From positions 4,145,501 through 4,209,500 of the forward strand of contig JAEVHH010000002.1 of NCBI GenBank assembly GCA_017607445.1: DNA of 64,000 nucleotides, in the 5' to 3' direction. The position numbers were made by a program, and so were the translations under genes. The notes under the pieces were generated by a model, which saw only the letters and a program-made list of their open reading frames with translations, ran no database searches and was not told the DNA's origin. Positions 21,936-34,762 of this stretch are shown piece after piece (the first letter of the stretch is position 1; every line of letters starts with the position of its first letter). Origin of the DNA: Histoplasma ohiense. Taxonomy: Eukaryota > Ascomycota > Eurotiomycetes > Onygenales > Ajellomycetaceae.

Positions 21936-23267
21936 ATGACCTCTATCTGCAGCATCTGCTGTACTTGTGCTACTGCTGAACTCAAAGCAACAAACATCAT
22001 TGAAGAAAACCACAAAACACACACTTCTGTCACTGAAAGTGTGCAACAAGCATCATCTTTCTCTATGAAATCAGACTCTGAATATAGTTCAAAAGAGGAC
22101 ATCTCTTCTGAAGATCTCAGTACAATTGAGACTGAGAAGATAGCTGTGATCAGAAGAATCAAAAAATTACAGACTGAGAAAGAATTGTGAGAACTTCAAC
22201 ATCAATGCAACACTTTACTGCAAGAATTGAATGAAACAATTTCAGTCATCTGAAATATGCTAGAAGCATATTCAAATCACAGTAGAGATGTAACTAGTGT
22301 GAATGATAACTGTGATAACATCACAAATATTCTCAGATCATCAAAACCCACACTACAAGCACTTAATATCTTACTGAAAAGTGCTGTAACTACTGTCAGT
22401 GAAAGATATAGTCAGATATCACTTTGATAATTAGAATTTCAAGATTTCAGCATGAGCAGTCACTCTTCTCAGAGAGATGTGGAAAAATTCTGAGATTAAA
22501 GTATGAAAGAATTTGAAAACTTTGTTACAGCTGCTATCACTTTTCATGTCAGTGATCTTGATTACTACAACAAACACAATCATTGAAAGATCATCAAAGT
22601 CATCACTCATTTCAATGTTGAGATGCAACAACATTGATATCAACATACACATAATATGCAGACTTTGCCACCATGAGAAGAATTTGTTAGTTGAATGCAA
22701 TATCAATTCACTGATTCAGATAGAAGTTTTCAAGATGTCAATAGACAGTACTGAAAAACAGAGCAACAAGAAGATCAGACAGTTCAACAATTTGCTTCAT
22801 ATTTACAATCAGTTTAAAAGTGTCTGCAGCATTCTTATAGCAAATACCATCAGAAATCACATCTCTATATGAAAATTCTATTTTCCATTCACTGAGAATT
22901 TGACAAATATGCAATCAAATTGAAAGAGTTAAGCTATGATGCCACTCTACATAAACTTGCAATAGCAGAATCAAATCTGTCAGAGAGACAAAAGAAGCTT
23001 AAAGAGAAGTCAAATTTCAAAAACCCCATTCAAAGCTTTAACAACAAAAATAATGCTGATAATAGATCACAAAACAAACACAGATGAAATGATACTACAA
23101 AGTTCAATGACTTCACTCAATTGAAATATTGCTGTTATTGCAAGCAATCAGAACATATCATCAATTCATATTTCAAACAACTCAAAGACAAATTCAAAAA
23201 CATCAAATCTGACTTGAAATTCAATACAAAAGACAAAAAGAACTCAAAGAACTCAAAAAACATTTAA
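21936..23267 (+). pseudogene. Ty3-A1 gag
   Basis: ATG 21936 to TAA 23265-23267. The N-terminal part is Cys- and Ser/Glu-rich (SDSEYSSKEDISSEDLST), followed by a coiled-coil-like stretch. A Gag helical core follows. A CCHC-type knuckle CCYCKQSEHIINSY is encoded near 23130-23170, its last Cys changed to Tyr; A2 has the intact CHYCKQPGHTINSC. Several TGA stops break it. Confidence 0.82.
23255..23261 (+). promoter_or_regulatory. Candidate -1 frameshift site, A AAA AAC
   Basis: Zero-frame codons TCA AAA AAC lie just before ATT TAA (stop 23265). A-AAA-AAC is a canonical slippery heptamer, and pol is in the -1 frame. The heptamer is kept in A3 (57943-57949) and is A-AAA-AAT in A2. Confidence 0.65.
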
Positions 23268-23606
23268 AACACATCATTCAGTTCACAATAACAGTCATAA
23301 ATATGGAAAGTTGATGCAAAAACATCTTAAACTTCACTGTCACAGTGAAACTTACTACATCTAAGAGTCTGCAAAAAGTACTTGCACTAGTAGACTCTGA
23401 ATCAGAAGTAAACTATATCAATGAATTTTGAACAAAGAATCACAATCTAGAAGCTGCTGACTGCAAAATCAAAATGATCAAGTCAATTGATAAATGCATA
23501 ATACACTTTTTTGAAGAGTATAACATTGCAATTACTGTCACTGATCACAAGAATAATACACAGCAGACATCTCATTTCTTTCATGCAATGAAGATGAAGA
23601 ACTACT

Positions 23607-24548
23607 AGGCTGATCAGTGGGACTATGAATTTCATGTTTGATTTAGTTTGATTTGATCCCAGTTCATTTCTTGGTGTGATTTTCAGTGAGATCAGAATCA
23701 GAATGGGAGTGTAAAGTGACTAGAATTATTAGAACATGAGTGAAATGAGACTAATAAATCTTGATATTTCATGTAAGGTGACTGACTATCAAAAATAAGA
23801 ACATGATCTTGGACTGACTATGATTTTGACTGAGGTTTGATCCCATTCTGATGATTATATAATACATATCTTAGATATCAATCTGATGATATGATTGGTG
23901 GAGATATCACCTCTATCTAGTGCTGTCAATCAATCTATTGCTGCTAAGCTATTCCTTGCTGCTAAGCTATCCCTCGCTGCTAAGCTATCGCTGCCAATCT
24001 ATCTATCGCTGCCAATTTATCTACCACTGCCAATCTATCTATTGCTGCTAATCTATCTATCGCTGCTAATCTATCGCTGCTGCCAATCTATCCCTCACTG
24101 CTAAGCTATCCCTCGCTGCTAAGCTATCACTGCCAATCTATCGCTGCTAATCTATCGCTGCTAATCTGTCGCTGCTAATCTATCACTGCCAACCTATCTA
24201 CCGCGGCGAATCTATCTATCACTATCATTACTAGTTCAAAATAGAACTAGAGCATAAATACACTAAACTTCTTTTGATAGATAATGATTTTTGATAATGC
24301 TCATAGCATTATATCATCTATATAGGGTAAATCATGGTCCCATTTGGTCCCATTTTGTTAAAATGGGACCAAATGGGACCAGAATCAGTAATTTATAAGA
24401 AGAACATAATCTGGGACTAGATTTATAATATAAACAGTGTAAAGTGACTAATTTAATAAACACTATATGGGACCAGAACTAAGAAATTTGATAATGGGAC
24501 TGGAGAAATATTTAGTCCCAGTCTCATGCATGGTCACACAGCCAGTCT
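23607..24548 (-). mobile_element. M2, non-autonomous DNA transposon (inverted relative to M1 and M3)
   Basis: 942 bp between 10 bp TSDs AAGAACTACT (23597-23606) and AAGAACTACA (24549-24558). The uninserted paralogs in A2 near 39672 (GAAGAACTATAG) and A3 near 58288 (AAAAACTACAATC) show the empty site with one copy of the target. Ends AGGCTGATCAG and GCCAGTCT are the decayed terminal inverted repeat. The core carries the GTCCCATTTTGTTAAAATGGGAC hairpin type and the minisatellite at about 23926-24225. Confidence 0.92.
23926..24225. repeat. Minisatellite of M2
   Basis: Units such as TCGCTGCTAATCTA, TCGCTGCCAATCTATCTA and CTCGCTGCTAAGCTATCC, the reverse complement of the M1 array. Many CpG are kept. 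The frame at 23895-24104 runs through it and is not a gene. Confidence 0.9.
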
Positions 24549-27500
24549 AAGAACTACAATCTTGTATTAGAATTTCTTTGATTAAGACAAACAAATTCTT
24601 TTATAGATTGATCAGATGAACAATTCTTCTTTAGAAGCTCTGAAGATGAACAACAATCTCAAATTATTTCTGAACAAGATGCTTTAGCTGAAATTCTCAC
24701 AGAAGCTAGAGTAGAAATGCTTGTAGTATTATCTACAGAACATTCAAAACACTCAAAACATGCTTCATATATATTCTCAGCTGTATATTCAGACTTGTCA
24801 ACTGATCTATCTGATTATGTCATGTCATACATGTATATCTTCTCAAAAGAAGCTGCTATAAGTGTAAAAAAATCAGAAGAGACAGAACACTATATAGATC
24901 TCAAATCTAATACACAATCTTTATTTATATTAATATACAATCTCTCTGAAACTGAGTTAGTCATTCTAAGAGAATATTTAAAAAATGCATTAGATAAAGA
25001 GTGAATACAATCATTCAATAGCTCAGCTGATGCATTAATTCTCTTTGTTCTCAAAAAAAAATAATAAACTCTGTCTTTTTGTAGACTATTGAGAATTAAA
25101 TTGAATCATCATCAAGAATCAATACTCTCTATCTCTAATAAGTGAATTACTTGACAGACTTTCAAAAGCCAAAGTATTCACTAAACTGAACCTTCAAGAT
25201 ATCTACCACTGCATACTTATAGTGACAAAAGACTGTTGAAAGACAGTCTTTAGAATGAGATATGAATATTTTGAATATATAGTTATGTCATTTGAACTAG
25301 CTAATGCTTCAGTGATATTTCAAACATACATTATCAATGCCTTGTCTGATTTGTTGGATATATGTTGTGTTGTCTATTTGGATGACATTCTCATATTCTT
25401 CAATTCAAAGCAGAAATATAAAGTGTATGTTATTAAGATGCTAGAATGTCTCAAGTATGCAAATCTATTTGCAAAACTCTCTAAGTGTGAATTCAAAGTG
25501 AACAAGATCTCATTTCTGAGATTTGTTATAGATACAAATGATGTTGAGATGAAGTCAGACAGAGTCTTCACTATTGTGAAATGATCTACATCTAAATTAA
25601 TTAAAGAGGTTCAATTCTTCTTGAGTTTTGCTAATTTCTATCAGTGATTTATTAAGTCTTTCTTCTCTATTGCAGCCCCATTATTTGAACTTACAAAAGA
25701 GAGCAAGAAAGAGGAAAGAAAAGCCACTTTTATGTGAACAGAAGATGCTCAAAGTGTTTTCAATGAACTCAAATTACACTTTATATGTGCTTCTCTATTA
25801 GCTTATTTTGACTCAGCTCAGTGTATTCAGATCAAATCTGATGTATCCACTTTTGCAGTCACTGCTATTCTGTCACAATTGCAGAATGATGAGCACTGGC
25901 ATTCAGTTGTCTTCTGATCAAGAAAGTTGATTGATGTGGAAATGTGTTATGATATTTATGATAAAAAACTCTTAGCTATTGTAGCAGTATTTAAAAATTG
26001 AAAACACTATCTGAAGAGAAATCAGTATTCAATTCAAATCTGATCTGATCTTTCCAATCTGCAGTACTTTATGATGACTAAGAAACTGAACAGACATCAG
26101 ATCAGATAAGTGAAAGCTTTATCTGCTTATGATTTTATATTACTGCATCACTCTCAATCAAAGAATTCAGCTGATGAGCTCAGTTGTTACACAGACTACA
26201 GTGAGGTTTATAATGATCAAATTATGTTATCTACTCTGCAACAGAAGTTGAAACATGAAGTTAGACTAGACTGAGAAACTGATACTTCTTTTCAAAATAA
26301 TATTTCTTCTGATATAGTCTGTGTACAGATTTCTAATGAGTAAAATGTTTCTTTTAATGAGTGAAAAACACTTCATACATTGATATCTTCTATCTCTTGT
26401 ATAAACTCTTTTTCTTCATTGCACATTGAGCAATATATGCACTGAATTGCAGTCAATAAGACTATTCTTGAGAACTCAGTATATACAGAAATATCTGAAT
26501 TCTTTATCTCATTTCTGAGTAAAGCACAGAAGATTGATTCTTTTGCTGCTGAGCAAAGAGAGAAGATAAAAGAGAAGAATATGACTGTTGCTGAAAATAT
26601 ACTATAAACAATTTCTGAGAATGATATATTGTGTGCTGATGATTGCATATATGTCCCTCAACAAAAGACACTCATTGATGAAATTGTCAGTGCAAATCAT
26701 GATGATTCACAGAGGGGTCACTTTGATATAAAAAAGTTTATAGACAGCATTCAGAACAAATACTATTGATATAGACTAGTCAAAGATATCAAAGATTATA
26801 TATCCACTTATGATACTTATCAAAGAGTAAAGCCAAAATAGCACAGACAATATGAAGAATTGAATACAATTTTCTTATCATCAAATCCTTTCAAATTCAT
26901 TACTATAAATTTTATTACACACTTGTCAGCCTCCACATTTCTTCATCAAATCTACAATGTGATTTTAGTGATTGTGAATATATATATCAAGTTTACAATC
27001 TATATTCCTTGCATCAAAAACATTACAGTTGATGAATTAGCAGAAATTGTTTATACCAAGTTCTATACAATTTACAGAGTATCTAAAAATCATATATTTG
27101 ATTGAGATTTGCTGTTTACAAGTCATTATTGATCCATCTTTTGTTATATGCTAGGCGCACACCAGAAACTTTCAACAGCCTTTCACTCTCAAACAGATGA
27201 TCAAATGAAATGACAAAATCAAATCTTGAAACATTATCTTCAATACTTTATCAACTATCATCAAGATGATAGAGCATGCTGACTACTGCTGATGCAGTTT
27301 GTTTACAATATCTCTCAACATGTCTCTACTGAAATGACATCTGCAGAAGTCTTAATGGGATATTGATCTGATTTGAAAATTAATGTCAGCAAATCACCAC
27401 AATCAGTCACCATACATGCTGCTAGCTGCACAAAACATATCAAGAAAACATATCATAAGCTCATTGAGAATCTACAAAAGACACAACAAATACAGAAAAT

Positions 27501-27939
27501 CTATTACAATGCAAAACATAAGTCTCAACAATTTAAAATAGATGATTATATCATACTCAATGCAAAAAACCTCTGATTGCTACACTCAGTTCATAAACTT
27601 GATCATAAATATGTTGAATTCTTCAAGATTCTGAATATCATCAGAAAACAAGTGTACAAACTAGAACTGTCATCTTCATATAGAAGTATTCATTCTGTAT
27701 TTCATATATCTTTATTGAAGTCATACAACCACAGAAATGAAGCTCTATCAGAATCAGAATCAGAACTTGTCAACAGAGAAGAAGAATATCAAGTTAAAGA
27801 AATTCTTGAAAAACAACAACAAAAAAACAAACCTCTGAAATATCTTGTGAGATGAACAGATTGGGGTTCTAGTGATGATACATAGAAACTGAAAGAAAAC
27901 ATATTGAACACTCAAACATTCAAAATCTTTCTCAAATAA

Positions 27940-28423
27940 GAAAATGAATGACAAATACAAAATCAACATATCTTCAAACATCAAAAACACAAACATCAAG
28001 TTGAAAGACATCAGAAGTGCAAATCTTAAATCAAAAGACACTAGAAGTACAAATCTTATTCAAACTTCAATCAAATACATTTTTTTTTTAAAAGGATTTT
28101 ATCAGAGAAAAGAGAAAAAGAAAAAAATTCAATTTGAGTATAATAAATACAAAAGATAAAAGATACAAGCAAGGAAAAAAACAAAGAAAATGAGCTTTAA
28201 GAAAAGTCTAAAGATCTTCAGTTCACTCATTCTCATCTCATTCTTCATCTCTCATTTTCTCTTCTCTTTTTCATTATCTCTCTCATTTTCTCTCTCTGTC
28301 ACTCTCATCCAATACTTCTTCTGGTACTTATAGATTATCAGCACTCATTTTGAGTGTAGAGATATAGATAAATATCTATTTCATAAAATATTTATCATCT
28401 CACTTCTTCTCTCTCTCATCAAT
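27940..28423. other. Ty3-A1 region between chromodomain and antisense gene end
   Basis: No own gene here. The first part is the decayed basic C-terminal tail of pol, which is still open in A2 (43061-43152). The rest is pyrimidine-rich (TCTCTCATCTC runs) and would be the 3' UTR of the antisense gene. Confidence 0.5.
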
Positions 28424-28974
28424 CTACTCATTCTCTGATATATTCAATGAAGAAAGATATTTTCTTTCATCTTCTTCTCTCACTTCTTCACTGTTCAGAG
28501 CACTCTCTCCCTCTGCTCCACAGATATCAGTGATAAATTGACACAGAAAACAGACATCACAAATACTGCTGCAGTCATCAGTGTCTTCACAATCTTTTTT
28601 ATTGACTCTTCAGTCAACTTCTCTCTCATCAACTTCTTCTCAATCAATCTCTTCTCTGTCACAGAGCTCTTGAAGCTCATCATTCTCAAAATCTTCTTCT
28701 TCACATTCTTCTCTTTCTCTAATGTCTTCACTCTGAAAAAATCTGACACAATCACTGTCTTCAAAATCTGCATCTCTGCAGACTCAGCTGCTATCTGATG
28801 CTGAGATTATAGAGCATTCACCTCTGCTCTGCTCTAAGCAGACAGTATCATCAGATGAGATGCATTCAATCATTTAACTAAACAATAAAAATGACTTTTG
28901 TGACTGATCATATCCTCTTCAGCCACCACCCTCATGAAGATAAATGCTCACCTGTGCATAATGTGTCTCAGAAG
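28424..28974 (-). pseudogene. Antisense accessory gene of Ty3-A1, 3' part
   Basis: This is the C-terminal two thirds of the gene described for A2 (43561-44283). The stop TAG at 28426-28424 is shared by all three A copies. The Cys cluster (CSSICDVCFLC) and the acidic Glu/Asp stretch are visible in the same frame. Many former CGA positions read TGA. B1 inserted directly upstream on this strand (TSD AGATG, 28975-28979) and separates it from its first part at 36117-36286. Confidence 0.6.
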
Positions 28975-28979
28975 AGATG

Positions 28980-29361
28980 TGTAAGCAGTGGTATGAAAAT
29001 TAGCTGCTTATATCACAAGAAGTCCTTAAGACTCTGCAAGGATTAAGTTGTAGAAGATAATACAGTAATATATCAGAGGGGATTCAGATTAATATCAATA
29101 TTATAGAATATAGAGGTCAAATTAAAACAGAATGATCCACTGATCTCTAGAAGATTGAGCCAGCTGCTATCTATATACACAGTATCATAAACAGATTGAA
29201 CTTGCTATGATGTAGATGGTATAGTATGATGCAAGTGGCAAGATAATGTCTTGATTTCAAACTTGATATAACATTGACAGTGCTATGTTCAGTGATGTCA
29301 TATCTTTAGAGCAATCATCAATTTCAGTCTAGCACTGATAACTTAGTGCAGATTTCTTACA
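28980..29361 (-). repeat. Ty3-B1 3' LTR
   Basis: 382 bp, the same length as the 5' LTR at 35730. It carries more C-to-T and G-to-A changes: for example CGCC has become CATC and CGGCCT has become CAGTCT near 29315-29330. Confidence 0.92.
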
Positions 29362-29822
29362 ACTGCCCCCTCTGAAAGGGCTGCTGTCCCAGCAGGCCAA
29401 AAAATTGTAGAGTAATTGTAGATAATTCATGATAACAAGTGACAGTGAACCTTTGTTGTTTCACTGATAACACAAAACTCATAGAAGTAAATAGAATCAT
29501 AACTGACAACACAGAAGTAAATAGAATCATAGAATATGTGATTTCACAAAGAATATAGAGGACTAGAACCTCTGAGCAAATTCTGGTTCTGATAAGCTAT
29601 CAAGAGATTTCTTCCCCCCACCTCTGCCATTGATATTTTGAAGAAAGAATGTAAGTAATCACTAGAGGATCAGTGGATTATCAATATAGAAACATTTGTT
29701 AACAGTAAAAGTAGTTTTTTAACAATATTTTCCAGAGAAATCCCCAGTCAGTAAGTATTGTGTTGCTTTGTCTCTATTTCCAGTAAGAGGTTGCTAACTT
29801 GCTTCGAATAGAATCAGATATT
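29362..29822. other. Ty3-B1 spacer with polypurine tract and antisense-gene leader
   Basis: On the minus strand the tract CAGAGGGGGCAGT adjoins the 3' LTR and should prime plus-strand synthesis. The remainder is the presumed promoter and 5' UTR of the plus-strand gene starting at 29823. No frame of its own. Confidence 0.6.
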
Positions 29823-30684
29823 ATGTCATTTACTCCAGTCAATCAGTCAAGTCAGAGTCTTGTCACTGAGGAGAACATCACAGCAGGTTCTGCAATGGAA
29901 AAAATTCTCACAGAGGATGTGACTATAGATAAAGAAATCAAAGAGCAAACAGAGAAGAAGCAGTATATTCACAGTCTGAAGTCAGAGAGCTATGTTCACT
30001 GTCTTAAATCAATAGAAGATGTTTCTCTTTGTGTCTGGGAAGTGATATTTAAGAACTGTAAAAGATGCCATATGAATTGATTTCATTGTGATCTCATAAG
30101 TTTATTGAAAGGATATTGAAGGTTTTTAACAATCAGATTAACACTGAAATAGATCTCCTCACATTTCAAAGAGCAAGCAATGGCCCTAGAGACATTATTT
30201 CAAGAAGATTCAGAAAAGTACACTGAATTGCTGGCTATGCAGAAGCAATTTGTAAAGAAGCTCAATGCATATTATCTGTTCAAGTGAAATAAGGTTGACA
30301 GAGACATTCCCAGTGCTTCACAGCACTGAAAGGCCTGTGTTGCTGTTGGTAGAACCTCTATCAAGAGGAAATTTGTTGCTGCATCAGCTTCTGCTGCTCT
30401 CTCTGCTTCTCTTGCTTCTGTGGTTGCATTGAACCCAGCCCTCTCCTCTGAAGTTCTTGTGGTTCTGCAGTGTATTGAGGACGCTCAGAAGGAAATGAAC
30501 AAAAAAATGGAAAAAATGATTACACAGATGGAGGAGATGGCCCAAAATATTGAATGCTTGAACACAACATTTTATATAGTATGTATAACCAAAGGAATTT
30601 CAGTAAATAATCACTAACAGATTGTAGCTTGTAGAAAGGATTGATAAAATTGAAAGAGAATTTGAAATTATAAAGAAAAATTAA
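29823..30684 (+). pseudogene. Antisense accessory gene of Ty3-B1 (three exons, CxxC motif plus coiled coil)
   Basis: I do not recognise this protein. Exons 29823-30095, 30153-30578 and 30628-30684 add to 251 codons plus TAA with phase-0 junctions. Intron 2 (49 bp) has GTATGT, a CACTAAC branch and TTGTAG. Intron 1 (57 bp) ends ATAG but its donor reads C-ATAAGT, as expected from C-GTAAGT after CpG decay. Cys at residues 60, 70, 79, 82 and 89; 79-82-89 is C-x2-C-x6-C and lies two codons before intron 1, exactly as in the E1 gene. The C-terminus (KEMNKKMEKMITQMEEM onward, through exon 3) is a coiled coil. In-frame stops are TGA only (three). Confidence 0.75.
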
Positions 30685-30964
30685 ATTATAGACAGTGTTC
30701 TGAATGGTTCTTTGAGGAGTTTCTTTTTTTTTTTTTAGATAGTTTTTTCATCAGAGGCATAATGCTCAGAATAATATCTTGGTTCTTTGCTTTTTTCTTC
30801 TGATCAGGGTTCAAAATCATATTGTAGCCTCATTAAACTTCTAAAACCTTGTAGGATAAAAAGGAGAAAAGTGCCACTAAGCTTCAAGAATCTTTCACAG
30901 TTCAAAGCAGAAGTGTAGATAAGTAGAAACTTCAAAATCTTTATAGAAAAAAATAGAAGAATTA

Positions 30965-33900
30965 CTAATATTGTGTTCTGGAACACTTCTTCTTAACAAG
31001 GGATCGATTTCAATTTATCTTCTCATATTCTTCAAGAAGATTACAGGAATTCAAAAGGTTATTAGAGGGTTCTCAAGTGTTCTCAGTATTAGAATATCCT
31101 TCCCACTTGACAAGATATTGCTTCTTATTACAGTGCAATCATTTATTCAAAATGGCTTCAACAAAATATTCTGTTCTGTCTTCAAGTAGAATGTCAGAAG
31201 GTTTCTTAGATTCTTCATCTGATCTCTGATAATAGAGTTTCAACAAGATAATATGAAAGACAGAATGCATAGATTCAAAGGTTCTTGAAAGATCTAGTTG
31301 ATATACTTGCAATCCAATGATGTTCAGAATTGTAAACAGTTCAAACCATTTATCTTCAAGCTTGCAACAAGATCTAGAAGTTGTTATATTCATAGAAGAT
31401 AGAAGAACTTGATCTTCAATGACAAAGGATTTCTCTTGATGTCTTCTGTTATAGTATTCCACTTGCTTTTCAAAGGATTTTCAGACTTTGACTTGAAGGT
31501 TGCTTTGTATCTCTTGTAATTTCTTCACCCTTGCTGTAGCTAAGAGCTCAAGATCAATAGAGGTTACAGATTCAGATTCTTTATCAATTACTTCTCTCAG
31601 CAGAACAGAATCATAACCTAGTAGTGCTTGAAACAGTGGCATATCAATAGATGCTTGAGAAACAGAATTGTAGGTGAATTGTGTCTGCAGAAGTAGATCC
31701 ACCCAGTTATTCTGATGATAGTTCAAGTATACTCATAAATAGTTCTCTAATGTTTGGTTCTGGTGTTCCATTTGCCCATCTGTTTGAGGGTGGAATGCTG
31801 TACTCAGATTGTGCTTAACTCATAAATAATAACAGAATGTTGACCAGTAGTGACTGGTAAACAACTTATCTCTATCAGATATGATAGATGAAGGTGAACT
31901 GTAATCACTTAGAATAGCATCTATGAACAACTCTGCAAAATCAGAAGCAGTAATTGAAGTCATGCAAGGGAAGTACTTAGCTAGTTTAGTATAGTAGTTC
32001 AGTATGATCAAAATACTATCATAGATGATTCCCTTTCAAATTACTGGTGATAATTCAACAATGAAATTCATAGCAAGAGAACTGAACAGTCTAGTAGACA
32101 TGGGGATTTTGGTAAGTTGTCTGTATGGTTTATGCCTCTTAGCTTTAACATGCTGGCAGATATCACACTCTCTGACATACATTTTGACATCTTTTCAGAG
32201 TGTATTCCAGTAATATTTGTGATGTAGAAGCTCTAAGATTCTGGCAATATCAAAGTAATCTGCTCAGAGGTCATCATGATGTATTTGTAATAACTTCTGA
32301 GTGATTGCTTTGCTAGAGAGAATGTAGATAGCATGATTGTGACATAGAAGTTCATGATCTTCATCTACTCATCAGATAATTGAAGAATCTTCAGAGATAT
32401 CAGAGGCTTCTCTAAGAGTTTCAGACTCTGCACTATTCTCAACTTCTTGGCTTTGAGTTACAGTAAAGACATCCCTTTTCTGTAATTCTTTAATGAAGTC
32501 TAGAAGTCAATTAGTAGGCAGTTCATGATCTATTTCATTCACAGCAGCTTTCATTACTGCTAGATGTGGCACAAGAAGTTCATGATCTTCAGTGTCAGTT
32601 TCAAAGAAATCTTGGAAACAAGAATACTCTGCAGAACAATCTGAGCTTCTCTGTACTGAAGATAATTTGATATCTACTAAACTGTTCTGATCAGAGTCAT
32701 GAAGTCCCTGGTGGATTTTTTTCTGTAGAACTGGCAGCATTGACAGCTTTGAGTCTACATCCTCAGGGGAAATAACATAGTCCAGACATCTTGAAGATGA
32801 ATTGGTGGGGTTTAGCCATTCTGATCAATAGATCATATAGAAATCATAAGCAGATAGCTCTTCCACTCAATGTGCTTGATGATTGTTCAAGCTTTTGATA
32901 CTAAAGAAGTATTTCAGATTATCATGGTTGGTTATGATCTGAATTGAGTACAGATTGCCTTGCAGATAGTGTCACCAGTGATGAAATGATGTCACTATAG
33001 TCAGAAGTTTCAAATCATGAGTGTTATAGTTTCTAGAAGCTTCAGAAAGCTTCTGTGAAAAGAATGCAATGAGCCTTCACTCTTTTCTTTGAGTAGACAC
33101 TGAATTATCTATATCTTTGCTTCATTCTGATGCTATTTCCATAGCTTTTTGATAGGTTTCTGGTACTGATTCTAGATGCTGAGATAGAATACCAGCAATT
33201 CCATTCTTGCTTGCATTCATTTCAACTTGGATTTCCTTCTGTGGATTATAATGAACCAGTAGAATAGCTTGTGCAAATGCTTCTTTCAAATTTACAAAAG
33301 CTTTTCTTGCTGAATCACTAAGTTGGAACTTAGTTTGCTTATCTGTAGCATTTCGAAGAAGATCCATAAGAGGTGTGGCTATCTGTGAAAAAGTATATAT
33401 GAATCTGCAATAAAAGTTCACAAATTCTATGAAAACTTGAATATCACAGATATCTTTAGATTTCAGTCAATTTAGAATAGTTTCAACTCAGTTGCGATCC
33501 ATGGCTATATCAGTAGGTGATACAATATAGCCAAGAAATTCAATCTCAGTAGTGAAAAAGATGCATTTGCTTTCCTTAGCATAAAGTCAATATTTTCATA
33601 AGTGTTCAAAGATTAATTGGAGGTGTTTTGTATGATCTTCAGTATTTTGAGAATAGATAAGAATGTCATCAAGGTAAACAATGCAACAGATATCAACTAA
33701 ACCTTTAAGCATTTCATTGATATAAGATTGAAATGTAGCAGAAGCATTACAGAGTTTCATAGACATAACTTGAAATTTGTAGCTGCTGTATCAAGTTTGA
33801 AATGCTGTTTTCCATTCATCTTCTTCTGCTATTCATATGCAGTAGTAGGCATCTTGAAGATCTATTTTAGAGAAGATGATAGCACTCTGTAATTGATCTA

Positions 33901-34762
33901 ACATTTCTTCAATGCAAGGGATTGAATATCAATCCTTTATAGTTATCTTGTTAAGGCCTCAATAATCTACACAAAGGTGTAGAGTTCCATTCTTTTTCTT
34001 TGCAAATACAATAGATGCAGCAGCAGAGCTTTTTGTAGAACAAACTCACTACTGTGACAGCATTTCTTCTAGATATTTGTATAAGACATCTAGTTCTGCT
34101 ATTGAGAGGTTGTATAAAGGTCCATAAGAGGGTTTCTTTCTGTCTTGCAATTAAATATGATGTGATATGATGAGGTTCTCATCCAACTTGGCTGCTGCTT
34201 CAGCAGAAAAGATATCTTTAAATTCAGTTAAGAGATCTTGTAGATTTTGAGGTAAAGTAGTTTCATTAATAGAACATAGTCATTTCAAAGAAGATTCAGT
34301 ATTGCTGTCTCAAAAGTAGAGTGGTGTTGTAGGTGTTTCTTGCATAGAACAGATAAATTCTTCTGATTCTGTTATTTCAATTCTAGTATCTCTGATTCAA
34401 TATTGCCATGATAATGCTTTTCAATCAATTAAAGAATTGATTGTTTGTAATCATGAAAGATCTAGATAAAGATCTTCATCTGCTAGATTAACAGAATGAA
34501 AGCTAAGTTTGCTTGCTCAAGTTTCATCTAGCTCATCAGTGACTCTATGAATAGCATTAACAATGCCATATCAATATTCTCATTGTTCATCAGAATATTG
34601 CACTTGAGATGGTGGTTCAATCTGTTTCCATTCTTTAGAAGTAGTGTAAGTATGAGAGATATAATTGAAATCTGCTTCAGAATCAACTAGGCATTGAATC
34701 GGCTCAGAATCATTAGAGATGTCTAGTTGAATAGTGATGTACATATGAAATCTACCATCTAG
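30965..34762 (-). pseudogene. Ty3-B1 pol: PR-RT-RNaseH-INT-chromodomain
   Basis: Protease has CLVDSEADFNYIS near 34690. Reverse transcriptase has an intact YLDD at 33676-33665. RNase H runs near 33250-32830, including SQKLSEASRNYNTHDLKLL. The integrase holds FPCMTSITASDFAELF near 31970-31930 and HPQT near 31795. A chromodomain near 31110-31020 reads QYLVKWEGYSNTENT. The frame first meets TGA at 31010 and a TAG at 30965-30967, which I take as the end. Many TGA and few TAA or TAG interrupt it. Confidence 0.85.

Larger units (their letters stand above)
23261..27939 (+). pseudogene. Ty3-A1 pol: PR-RT-RNaseH-INT-chromodomain, split by M2
   Basis: Protease has LVDSESEVNYINE (stop-interrupted) near 23390. 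M2 follows at 23607-24548. Reverse transcriptase has an intact YLDD at 25375-25386. RNase H runs at about 25730-26190 and integrase at about 26680-27330. A chromodomain near 27790-27920 ends with ILNTQTFKIF. A 1 bp insertion in the A-run at 25053-25061, relative to A2, shifts the frame. The TAA at 27937-27939 comes early: A2 continues 70 codons further, to 43152. Confidence 0.85.
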
